Assembly (NCBI GenBank): GCA_011389735.1
Contig: JAABTS010000027.1
Span: forward strand, 1 to 45,811
Direction: 5' to 3'
DNA length: 45,811 bases
Source of the DNA: Desulfobacteraceae bacterium
Lineage (GTDB): Bacteria > Desulfobacterota > Desulfobacteria > Desulfobacterales > JAABTS01
In this document: piece by piece, positions 17,640 to 24,148 of the stretch
Layout: each line of letters starts with the position of its first letter
Position numbering within the stretch: the first letter of the stretch is position 1
Made by a program: the position numbers and the translations under genes
Notes under the pieces: generated by a model
Databases searched by the model: none
What the model saw: only the letters and a program-made list of their open reading frames with translations
Told to the model about the DNA's origin: nothing

Positions 17640-18000
17640 TTAATGGATATTTCGAACTCTTGGCAACTTGTTTTCTGCTGCTCCAATAATTTTTTCAGGT
17701 AATGACGATATTAATTCGTTGATTTCGTCATATACATATGTCTTCAAAACCCAAGGAAAACTTTTAAAATGTTCGAACATTCCATATTCATGCTGAGAGC
17801 TAAGAAGTATCGGCTGAATTGGTACAGACGGTAAACTTGGAACAATACGCATAAGCTCCTGTGGAACACTTTTCGCGTCGGTGAGGTCCGCTATGATGAA
17901 ACGCGCCATATGCGCTAAAATTGATACAGTTTCAGTTATATCTCTACCTGATGGTTTCTCGAAATCAAATAAAACTGGCAAATAGTCTTTTTTCCCCCGG
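17640..18000 (-). pseudogene. 5'-truncated cassette gene (TIR-associated-like hypothetical)
   Basis: About 115 codons look genuine: DYLPVLFDFEKPSGRDITET, LAHMARFIIADLTDAKS and FKSFPWVLKTYVYDEINEL match in memory a conserved C-terminal region of small Rossmann/TIR-like hypothetical proteins often carried by cassettes. Upstream of about 17990 the frame runs into an IS21-type terminal repeat, so the N-terminal half is gone and the Met at 18047 is fortuitous. The stop lies 10 bp before attC-like site 1, so this was the preceding cassette. Probably nonfunctional. The family name is uncertain; the truncation is better supported. Confidence 0.55.
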
Positions 18001-18455
18001 ACGGCCACCCAAATTCCCCCACCCGTGGCCACTTCAAAATCCCCCATCTGAGGTAGCTATCTCTAACCAATAGAAATAACGTATAATTTTCTATACTTTT
18101 TTGGCGACAAAGCGTTAAATGGGCTCTCACGATAATTTATCAAAGAAGGGAGCCGGAAAGGATGAACGTTTTGAAACCAAATAAAAAAAATGCAATCACC
18201 GTACTTCTCGCTAACAATTTGAGTCAACACGAAATTTGCCGTAAAACCGGCATTGATCGAAAAACAATTCGGAAATACGCCGCTATATTAGCGAACGAAG
18301 ATTCACAATCAAAATCCCCTATCATCAACGAGGCGGCAGCCGGCCGGATTGATGGCGTAAATCAAAATCCCCCACCCCGACCACCGGAGAATAATCAGGC
18401 ATTCGAAAATGACCTGAAGATCCCGGTTCATGCCAAATCCGCATGTAAACCTCAT
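17988..18455 (+). mobile_element. Left-end remnant of an IS21-family element
   Basis: Two related direct repeats, CGGCCACCCAAATTCCCCCA (18002-18021) and TGGCCACTTCAAAATCCCCC (18026-18045), are like the multiple terminal repeats of IS21-family ends. They precede the start of a truncated istA. The right part of the element and istB are missing. Its left edge cuts the cassette gene at about 17990; the exact end base is unclear. Confidence 0.6.
18162..18455 (+). pseudogene. istA: Truncated IS21-family transposase istA
   Basis: About 98 N-terminal residues remain. A helix-turn-helix (LSQHEICRKTGIDRKTIRKY, 20-39) and the conserved NQNPPPRPP segment and IPVHAKSACKPH are typical of IstA proteins, which normally run to about 350-520 residues with a DDE catalytic core. 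After H98 (base 18455) the frame leaves the family and enters unrelated sequence and repeat B. The catalytic core is absent. The start has GGAAAGG directly upstream. Confidence 0.7.
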
Positions 18456-18514
18456 CAGGGTGTGTTACGCCGCTCATACCGATTTTCCATAGAATACCTC
18501 ACGAATGTCTTCAC

Positions 18515-18590
18515 TGCTCTGAGCGGGTTTGTAACCCGCGTGTACCCTCTCGCGGCCAACGGGGATTGCAAATCCCCTTGGAGCATGAGG
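18515..18590. repeat. Dispersed palindromic element B, copy 3
   Basis: GAGCGGGTTTGTAACCCGCG followed at about 30 bp by CCAACGGGGATTGCAAATCC. The same two-palindrome order and spacing occur at 43421-43481. Confidence 0.75.
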
Positions 18591-18607
18591 CGGTTTTCCT
18601 TCAGCCA

Positions 18608-18832
18608 CTAATTATTTCTTTTACGCGGCCATTTGGGTTCAGTTTTCTTTTTTCTGAGATATTCGCCTGTGCCGGATTCGAACCGATCAACAAAGGAATC
18701 GTCGCCAAAAGGCGCGTCCCGTTCATGACAAAAGAGGGAAATAAAAATAGTTTGTCGCCGGCGATCGCCCATGTGCCCATGTGTTATCTGATTCGCATAT
18801 CGAGCAATCACGGCTCTTGCCGTCCGCACCAT
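18608..18832 (-). pseudogene. Probable C-terminal remnant of a REP-associated (Y1) transposase
   Basis: The minus-strand frame ends HERDAPFGDDSFVDRFESGT plus EYLRKKKTEPKWPRK, resembling the tail of TnpA-REP (RAYT) transposases, which typically end with a GRPLGDDxFVxxLE ... LRPQKPGPK pattern. The catalytic HUH and Tyr motifs are missing and the upstream part does not match. This would fit a genome littered with REP-like palindromes, but the identification rests on a short tail. Confidence 0.4.
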
Positions 18833-19009
18833 GAAAAGAGATATCGAAAATTTGGGAGACTTTTTCGATAATTAAGTGTTATGTCCCCTCAATTGCCCTG
18901 TGGTTGCATATCCCGCGGTCACATGGTAAAATATGTCGAAAAAGCGGAGTTTGATGTTTATAATATATTTTGGAATGTCGTAAAAGATCAGTAAAAACGG
19001 AGATAGAGT
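18833..19009. other. Gap upstream of the Rpn gene
   Basis: AT-rich near its right end. A 23-codon frame (18922-18993) is present but has no support. No repeat or clear promoter is recognised. Confidence 0.3.
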
Positions 19010-19930
19010 GTGGAAAGCAAAAACGGAACGGATTATGCTCAAAATTATGATGTGACCGTCAAATGGATGGCGGAAGCGCTCATTGGCCAGACTCTTGAAG
19101 TTATCGGCGTCAAAACGGGCCGGATCAAGGAGGTATTCGGATTTGAACCCACGGAAATTTCCGTCCAAACCGGCCGGGTGGATCTCATATTGAAAGATGA
19201 AGCCGGCGCGCTGTTTCATATCGAAGAACAGCGGAATCTGAAAAAATCGGATATGTACCGGTCCGCTGCTTATCATTTCATGGCCGCAAAGCAATGGGGA
19301 GATCGGATCACGGACATCATTCTTGCATCCGGAAATATATATTCCGGCAAGAAAAGCATCGCCACAGATTCCGGGAAATATACGCCGGTAGTAATCGACT
19401 TTGGTCAACGGGACGGGAGAAAACGGCTGGAAGAAATCCGGCGGGAAGTCGAAGCAGGCGTATTCGATAACTGGCTGGAATTGGTGTTTTTGCCGCTTTA
19501 CGGCAAAGAAACCGGAACAGCTCGAAGTAAGATGGTGGAGAAGTTGATCCGGTTCGAAACGGAACTCTTACGTATGGAAAAAATATCCGAAAGGCTTTTA
19601 GCCGCGACATTGGTCATGGCCAATAAAATAATCGATAAAGACCGTATCAGAGAATTATGGGAGGAAATCAAAATGCTTGATGTGCTTGAGGTCGCAAAAG
19701 AGATAGGAATAGAAAAAGGTAAAACCCTCGGTATACTTGAAACAACCCGCAAGATGCTGATCGATGCGCTATTTGAAAAATATGGGGTCTTACCTCCCAG
19801 AATTCCGGAACAAATCGGAATGATTGATAATCCAATTTCCCTTGAATCCCTTTTCCGGCAAGTGTTCCGGTGCGAGGATATGGCCGCTTTTGAGGAAATG
19901 CTGCAACGGGTGGCTGTGGAAAAACGGTAA
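19010..19930 (+). CDS. Rpn-family PD-(D/E)XK nuclease / putative transposase
   Basis: 306 residues from a GTG start with GGAGATAGAG upstream. The N-terminal half shows the restriction-like core of the RpnA/PDDEXK_2 family: YDVTVKWMAEAL, then RVDLILKD with Asp58, followed by HIEEQ (E72-x-Q74). The C-terminal half is helical with the typical ILETTRKMLIDALFEKYG region. RpnA proteins promote recA-independent recombination and are DNA endonucleases; many genomic copies are annotated as transposases but act as solitary nucleases. It is the first intact gene after the IS21 debris. The product is likely functional because the catalytic residues and full length are present. Confidence 0.8.
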   Translation: MESKNGTDYAQNYDVTVKWMAEALIGQTLEVIGVKTGRIKEVFGFEPTEISVQTGRVDLILKDEAGALFHIEEQRNLKKSDMYRSAAYHFMAAKQWGDRITDIILASGNIYSGKKSIATDSGKYTPVVIDFGQRDGRKRLEEIRREVEAGVFDNWLELVFLPLYGKETGTARSKMVEKLIRFETELLRMEKISERLLAATLVMANKIIDKDRIRELWEEIKMLDVLEVAKEIGIEKGKTLGILETTRKMLIDALFEKYGVLPPRIPEQIGMIDNPISLESLFRQVFRCEDMAAFEEMLQRVAVEKR

Positions 19931-19991
19931 ATGATACAAAGATCAACGGCCCCGGTCTTTTCCCGCCGGAAGCGTTGAAAATCGATGATGA

Positions 19992-20213
19992 GCTTACCAT
20001 GGGCGAATCTGGAATGCGGCGCGTTTCGCCCGATCCCTCGGGACGTCGGAAAACACAGTCAGACGCTGTCTTGATATCCTCTCCGGCGCATACATGGTGA
20101 TGATACTGCCGCCCTGGTTTGCAAATCTGAAAAAAAGCCAGGTTAAATCGCCGAAAGTCTATATTCGGGCCGGCGGAATCCTCCACGCATTGCTGGCGTT
20201 GGAAACGACGTAG
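19992..20213 (+). pseudogene. C-terminal remnant of a DUF4143 AAA ATPase
   Basis: A frame free of stops reads [52 protein letters not shown] and GGILHALLA before TAG. This is the DUF4143 region that follows the AAA domain in a large family of mobile ATPases (usual text: [30 protein letters not shown]). Two TGA codons lie directly upstream in the frame and the whole ATPase domain is missing. It also shows substitutions at normally fixed residues (DSG to AGG). A dead fragment 61 bp after the Rpn gene. Confidence 0.7.
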
Positions 20214-20316
20214 TTACAGCTCCGGGAAAAGCATACGAAATTTTAAAAAAATCCAGCAAAATCGACAAGCCGGGCATCAATTTATTTTCAAAGTATTAGC
20301 GGAAGAGCATCCAGAA
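20214..20316. other. Short gap before the immunity-like gene
   Basis: AT-rich, with no recognisable feature. GCGGAAGAG about 15 bp before the ATG at 20317 may serve as a weak ribosome site. Confidence 0.3.
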
Positions 20317-20598
20317 ATGGATAAACATAAGAACATTATCGATCAATGTGAAGTAGCCGTCAAAAGCGTCGAAAGTATTCTATCAGCAGAAGAGTTTTCG
20401 GAATGTATTGATTACGTTCTTAAACATAATGAATGGCTATTAGGCTTGGAATTCGCCATTGACTGGATTGTCGAAAATGACAGAAAAATTGATGAAAAAA
20501 TTTTCAAGGAATTTGAAAAGGCATATCATTTAATGGGTTTATCTTATGATGATCATCTTAAGGATTTAAAAGAGCAAATCATCGAAAGATTAAATTAA
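20317..20598 (+). CDS. Small MafI-like immunity protein
   Basis: 93 residues, acidic and helical. The arrangement of LSAEEFSECIDYVLKHNEWL, LEFAIDWIVEN and FEKAYHLMGL resembles MafI-type immunity proteins, small helical proteins that neutralise polymorphic or Maf toxins. No toxin gene is visible on either side, so it would be an orphan immunity gene, a common outcome in toxin competition. Codon use is clearly more AT-rich than in purN or the Hsp70 genes, pointing to acquisition. The family call is from pattern memory and is moderate. Confidence 0.5.
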   Translation: MDKHKNIIDQCEVAVKSVESILSAEEFSECIDYVLKHNEWLLGLEFAIDWIVENDRKIDEKIFKEFEKAYHLMGLSYDDHLKDLKEQIIERLN

Positions 20599-20668
20599 AA
20601 CCAATACCCGTGAATGATTTGCGTGACATTTTATAAAAACAACTTTCGAAAACCACAAAAAATTGATA

Positions 20669-20820
20669 TATAGCTTTTCAGATAATTTATTTCACTGCGT
20701 TTTCGGCCCGGGATATACGAATAGTATTATCCCGGGCCGGCCGTTTTGTGAAATTTAATTCCTGAAAACTATAGCGTTTCAAAAATTGAATTTCACAAGG
20801 GGCCGGACTTGGGATTATGC
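20669..20820. repeat. Dispersed palindromic element A, copy 6, plus a partial copy
   Basis: Full copy 20669-20775 (TATAGCTTTTCAGATAATTT ... AATTCCTGAAAACTATAG with CCCGGGAT ... ATCCCGGGCC inside). Its end runs straight into a part copy of one arm (TTTCAAAAATTGAATTTCAC, to 20820). It lies 26 bp upstream of the purN start, so it may be transcribed in the purN leader. Confidence 0.75.
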
Positions 20821-20846
20821 TTTAAAGATTAACAACAGGAGGGGCA

Positions 20847-21653
20847 ATGGCGAATCAAATTAGAATCGGCGCATTGATTTCAGGCGGCGGAACCAATTTA
20901 CAGGCCATTATTGATTCATGCGAATCGGGAGCGATAGACGGACGGATGGTTTTCGTCGGAACGGACAACCCTCGTGCGAAAGGATTGGCGAGGGCGGAGG
21001 CCTGTCAAATTCCAAGCTTTATCGTGGATTACGGGGCGATCATCCGTCAGTTCCGGGATGATCCCGATCCTCGAGCGTTGCCGCGGGATTTTGACATCGA
21101 GGAGATCTCGACCAGACAGACGCTTGTTTCCAAAGACGCGGATCAGGAAAAAATCAATCGATTCCTGCAAACAAGGGCTATCGCCGAAGCCGCCCTGATC
21201 CGGGAAATGGAACGGCGCCCGTTCGATCTTCTCGTTCTGGCCGGATTCATGCGCAACCTGACTCCGTATTTTATAGACCGCGTCAACACCACCCCAGGTT
21301 CGCCTCGAATTATGAACATCCATCCGGCTCTTTTGCCCGCATTTCCCGGAGTGGACGGTTACGGCGACACGTTCCGGTACGGCTGCAAAGTCGGCGGATG
21401 CACGGTTCATTTTATCGATTACGGGGAAGATTCAGGCCCGATTATCGGGCAGGCGGCTTTTGACATCCTCGAAGACGACACTCTGGATTCAGTCAAAAAA
21501 AAGGGCCTGGCGCTCGAATGGAAACTCTATCCGGAATGTATACAAAAATTCGCTGAGAACCGGCTTAAAACCGTTAAAATGACTTATACGCTGGATAACG
21601 GCCGGATCTACGAACGGACTGTGGTGAAAGTTGTTGAAAATAGACTCCTATAA
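20847..21653 (+). CDS. purN: Phosphoribosylglycinamide formyltransferase
   Basis: 268 residues; transfers the formyl group of 10-formyl-THF to glycinamide ribonucleotide in purine synthesis. GGGTN (13-17) binds the phosphate; N157-I-H159-P holds the catalytic Asn and His; Asp195 in DYGEDSGPII is the third catalytic residue. It is longer than the usual about 200-210 residues because of a charged insertion (about 66-110) and a C-terminal tail. GGAGGGGCA supports the start. The final residues VVENRLL are not original: the 3' end (21501-21638) is repeated at 22204-22505, where it ends VVEG and stop. The gene therefore appears to have been split by an inserted two-gene module, with a full 3' end regenerated. 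Confidence 0.9.
   Translation: MANQIRIGALISGGGTNLQAIIDSCESGAIDGRMVFVGTDNPRAKGLARAEACQIPSFIVDYGAIIRQFRDDPDPRALPRDFDIEEISTRQTLVSKDADQEKINRFLQTRAIAEAALIREMERRPFDLLVLAGFMRNLTPYFIDRVNTTPGSPRIMNIHPALLPAFPGVDGYGDTFRYGCKVGGCTVHFIDYGEDSGPIIGQAAFDILEDDTLDSVKKKGLALEWKLYPECIQKFAENRLKTVKMTYTLDNGRIYERTVVKVVENRLL
21501..21638 (+). repeat. purN 3'-end duplication, left copy
   Basis: 138 bp from AAGGGCCTGGCGCTCGAATG to GTGAAAGTTGTTGAA. It is nearly identical to the right copy at 22204-22505 once the 156-bp and 8-bp insertion there is removed; only a few single-base differences are seen. Confidence 0.85.
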
Positions 21654-21679
21654 TGGAAATGAATCCAAGGATTGAAAAA

Positions 21680-21964
21680 ATGCAGATTCGTTTTTACATC
21701 GATCCGGAAACAAATCGGCCCCATATTTATAACCATGATGTTAGTGAAGATGAAGTCGAATATGTATTGAAAAAGCCCGATGAAGATCGTACCGGGCGTG
21801 AGGGCTCTCGTATTTGTATCGGGCAAACCCATGCCGGGAGGTATTTACGCGTTATTTATGTCCCCGATCCTGTTCCCAAGAGTCTTTTTGTAATAACGGC
21901 TTACGATTTAACAGGCAAAGCGCTTAAAGCTTATAAACGACGTAGAAAAAGGAAATTAAAATGA
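21680..21964 (+). CDS. BrnT/DUF4258-like toxin candidate
   Basis: 94 residues from ATG 21680, chosen for AAGGATTG just upstream; an earlier in-frame ATG at 21653 overlaps the purN stop as TAATG and may allow coupling. The pattern NHDVSEDEVEYVL ... GRYLRVIYV ... FVITAYDLTGKALKAYKRRR matches the small RNase-like toxin fold seen in BrnT and DUF4258 proteins, with a basic C-terminal helix. Its stop codon overlaps the next start (ATGA), the usual toxin-antitoxin layout. Toxicity is inferred from fold and context only. Confidence 0.55.
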   Translation: MQIRFYIDPETNRPHIYNHDVSEDEVEYVLKKPDEDRTGREGSRICIGQTHAGRYLRVIYVPDPVPKSLFVITAYDLTGKALKAYKRRRKRKLK

Positions 21965-22176
21965 CAAATCAAAGCAAATATCCAAAAGGGTGGAATGAAG
22001 AGCGTGTACAACGTGTTCTGGAGCATTATGAAACCCAATCATTAGAAGAAGCTGTTGCCGAGGATGAAGCAGCTTATGAAGATGAGGACCATACTTTTAT
22101 AGAAGTTCCTAATGCGCTTTTGCCTACAGTTCGAGAGCTTATCGCTAAAAAGATAGAAGCTGCCCCAAATATTTGA
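21961..22176 (+). CDS. Antitoxin-like acidic partner protein
   Basis: 71 residues, strongly acidic (EEAVAEDEAAYEDEDH), beginning with KYPKGWNEERVQRVLEHYE. I recall this as the constant partner of small DUF4258/BrnT-like genes in cyanobacteria and other bacteria, without a named family. It overlaps the preceding gene by 4 bp (ATGA). No DNA-binding domain is obvious, so autoregulation cannot be deduced. Likely an antitoxin that sequesters the basic toxin. Confidence 0.5.
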   Translation: MTNQSKYPKGWNEERVQRVLEHYETQSLEEAVAEDEAAYEDEDHTFIEVPNALLPTVRELIAKKIEAAPNI

Positions 22177-22203
22177 GCAGAACAACGCATTTCAAGGGAC
22201 AGC

Positions 22204-22511
22204 AAGGGCCTGGCGCTCGAATGGAAACTCTACCCGGAATGGGCATCCTTCATCTGTCAGTTTACACTTTGAAATCGGGATCGCTATCGGGATCGCTATC
22301 GCTATCGAGAGCGAATTGTTTCTATCCCGATAGCGATCCCGATCCCGATCCCGACTTGGAAAGTGTCAACCACTTTCCTGGGTTTATGAAGGATGCCCCG
22401 GAATGTATACAAAAATTCGCTGAAAACCGGCTTAAAACAGTTAAAATGACTTATACGCTGGATAACGGCCGGATCTACGAACGGACTGTGGTGAAAGTTG
22501 TTGAAGGTTGA
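22204..22511 (+). pseudogene. Detached original 3' end of purN, right copy
   Basis: Carries the same sequence as 21501-21638 and then the original ending GAAGGTTGA (E-G-stop). A 156-bp element plus an 8-bp duplication interrupts it at 22242-22405. It has no start of its own and is not expected to be translated as a protein. The open frame that spans it from 22173 is an accident of the fusion. Confidence 0.8.
22242..22397. mobile_element. 156-bp MITE-like inverted-repeat element
   Basis: Perfect 12-bp terminal inverted repeats (GGCATCCTTCAT ... ATGAAGGATGCC) are flanked by the direct repeat CCGGAATG at 22234-22241 and 22398-22405. That 8-mer occurs once at the matching place in the intact purN copy (21531-21538), so it is a target-site duplication. 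The interior is a long snap-back of GATCGG/CCGATC units with GTTTACACTTT / AAAGTGTCAAC near the ends. It has no coding capacity. Related sequence lies at 33515-33700. Confidence 0.75.
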
Positions 22512-22516
22512 GTGTT

Positions 22517-24148
22517 TCAGGGTTTGGCGAAAAGCCGGGTGATTTCATCGGCCTCAAACCGGGGCCATTCGGAGGGGACGCCGGATTCATAGGCGGCCAC
22601 GCCTGTTCCGGGTTCGCGTATTTCGCCGATCACGGAAATCAGGATTCCGGCTCTGGCCACGCTTCGGATGAGATCGCCGCAGCGGTCCGGCCGGCAGCAG
22701 ATGAGCAGGCTGCCGGAACCGATCAATCCCAGGGGATCGAGTTCCAGGGCGTCACAAAACAGTCTGGTCACAGGCAGCACCGGAATTTGTTCAAAATCGA
22801 TCCTTATTCCATGCCCTCCGGCGAGGCTCAATTCTTCAACGGCCGTGGCGACGCCGCCTTCAGTGACGTCGTGCATGGCGGTGACGCCTGTATTTTCCGA
22901 TGCAATGCGGGCTTCCGTGATGATTTCGATACTGTTCAACAACTTTTCGGCCTCGCCGATTTCTTCGGGCGTCACGCCGTGAACGGCCAGCCGTTCCTCG
23001 AAATCCCGAGCGATAATGGCCGTTCCTTCAACAGCGACACCCTTGGTGACCAGCACTTTGTCTCCGGGACGCATGTTTCGCTTTTCAATCAACCGGTTTC
23101 GTGCGACTGTTCCGGCGATCATTCCGGATATCACCGGCCGGTTCACGGCGTCCGTGATTTCCGTGTGGCCGCCGCAGAAGGTGATTCCCCATTTCCGGCA
23201 TATCGCATGCAAAGCCGAGATAACGGCGAAAACCTGAGCGCAATTGGTGAGACCGCCCGCCGGAAGCAGAAGCGTGGCCAGGAACCATAAAGGTTCGGCG
23301 CCGACGGTGACAATATCGTTGGCGTTGACGATTACGGCGTATTCGCTGATGGAATCCGATGCAAAGGTGATGGGATCTGATTTCAGCACCAGTACGTCGT
23401 TCGACGTCATAAGCACCGCGGCGACATCTTCGCCCACATCCGGCGAAATCAGAATGTTGGGATCTTCTGGAGCGATCCGGCGCATGATTTCCTGAAGCAG
23501 ATCGTTGGGGAGCTTGCCGGCCGGCAGAGGCGCCAGGGAACGGGCGATCGGCTTTAATTCGGACAACCGGTGAATTATAAAATCGCTTTTGGATTCCAAA
23601 CCGTTTCCGGAGATTCCGGATACGAAAAACACCGTAACCGCTCCAGCCCGGCCCCCGGCCTCCATGTCAAAATGAAAATCGCCCACCACCATGATCCGTT
23701 CAGGATCGGTTTTCCACCGGTCGGCCGCGAATAGAACGCCTTCGGGGCTGGGTTTGGGAGCGATAGGGTCGTCCCGGGTGATTACGGGATCAAAATCCGA
23801 TATATCAAGATCCTTGAAATTTTTCAGGGCCGTTTCGATAGACGACCGTCTGTTGCGTGTCAGGAGCCCGACTCCAAGCCCCAGCGATTTCAGATAGCGA
23901 ACTGTCGATTCTGCATCCAGTCCCGGTTCGCAGCGTTCGGCGGATTCACTTTCCCGGCGGTCAAGAATCTCGTGGGCGCGGCGCCTGTCCTCCGGGTCCC
24001 GGAGGGCGTCGATAAACTCCAGCACCGGCTGATCCGGCGGGCATCCGATCTCTTTTTTTATGGACGGAAAATCAATACCGCCGGGCCTGGTCAAAGTTCC
24101 GTCAAAATCGAACAGCACCGCATCAATCGGCGATTTCTTCGTTCTCAT
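22517..24148 (-). CDS. HAD hydrolase fused to an AIR-synthase-like (PurM/HypE) domain
   Basis: 543 residues. The N-terminal about 215 are a HAD phosphatase of the phosphoglycolate-phosphatase type: DFDGT (D14, D16), TRNRR near 97-101, Lys in APKPSP near 131, and VVGDFHFDME near 154-163. Residues about 220-543 have the two-domain AIR-synthase fold (PurM, HypE, SelD, ThiL relatives), with SPDVGEDVAAV, NANDIVTVGAEPLWF, GGHTEITDAV and GVTAMHDVTEGG. The second part binds ATP in homologues to phosphorylate a substrate; the first would remove a phosphate. The substrate is unknown. Its start overlaps the MFS gene end by 26 bp, so the two are co-translated. Downstream it converges on the purN remnant. 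Confidence 0.83.
   Translation of the reverse strand: MRTKKSPIDAVLFDFDGTLTRPGGIDFPSIKKEIGCPPDQPVLEFIDALRDPEDRRRAHEILDRRESESAERCEPGLDAESTVRYLKSLGLGVGLLTRNRRSSIETALKNFKDLDISDFDPVITRDDPIAPKPSPEGVLFAADRWKTDPERIMVVGDFHFDMEAGGRAGAVTVFFVSGISGNGLESKSDFIIHRLSELKPIARSLAPLPAGKLPNDLLQEIMRRIAPEDPNILISPDVGEDVAAVLMTSNDVLVLKSDPITFASDSISEYAVIVNANDIVTVGAEPLWFLATLLLPAGGLTNCAQVFAVISALHAICRKWGITFCGGHTEITDAVNRPVISGMIAGTVARNRLIEKRNMRPGDKVLVTKGVAVEGTAIIARDFEERLAVHGVTPEEIGEAEKLLNSIEIITEARIASENTGVTAMHDVTEGGVATAVEELSLAGGHGIRIDFEQIPVLPVTRLFCDALELDPLGLIGSGSLLICCRPDRCGDLIRSVARAGILISVIGEIREPGTGVAAYESGVPSEWPRFEADEITRLFAKP

Noticed and set aside
18873-18888. A third attC-like core (GTGTTATGTCCCC)
   Set aside because: No matching CATAAC box or paired arms are found within 150 bp upstream.
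18872-19408. Minus-strand frame of 178 codons
   Set aside because: It is antisense to the Rpn nuclease gene, which has the catalytic residues and a ribosome site.
22173-22511. Plus-strand open frame of 112 codons after the antitoxin-like gene
   Set aside because: It fuses repeat-derived residues (GSLSGSLSL) with the duplicated purN tail and has no start signal; it is a product of the insertions.
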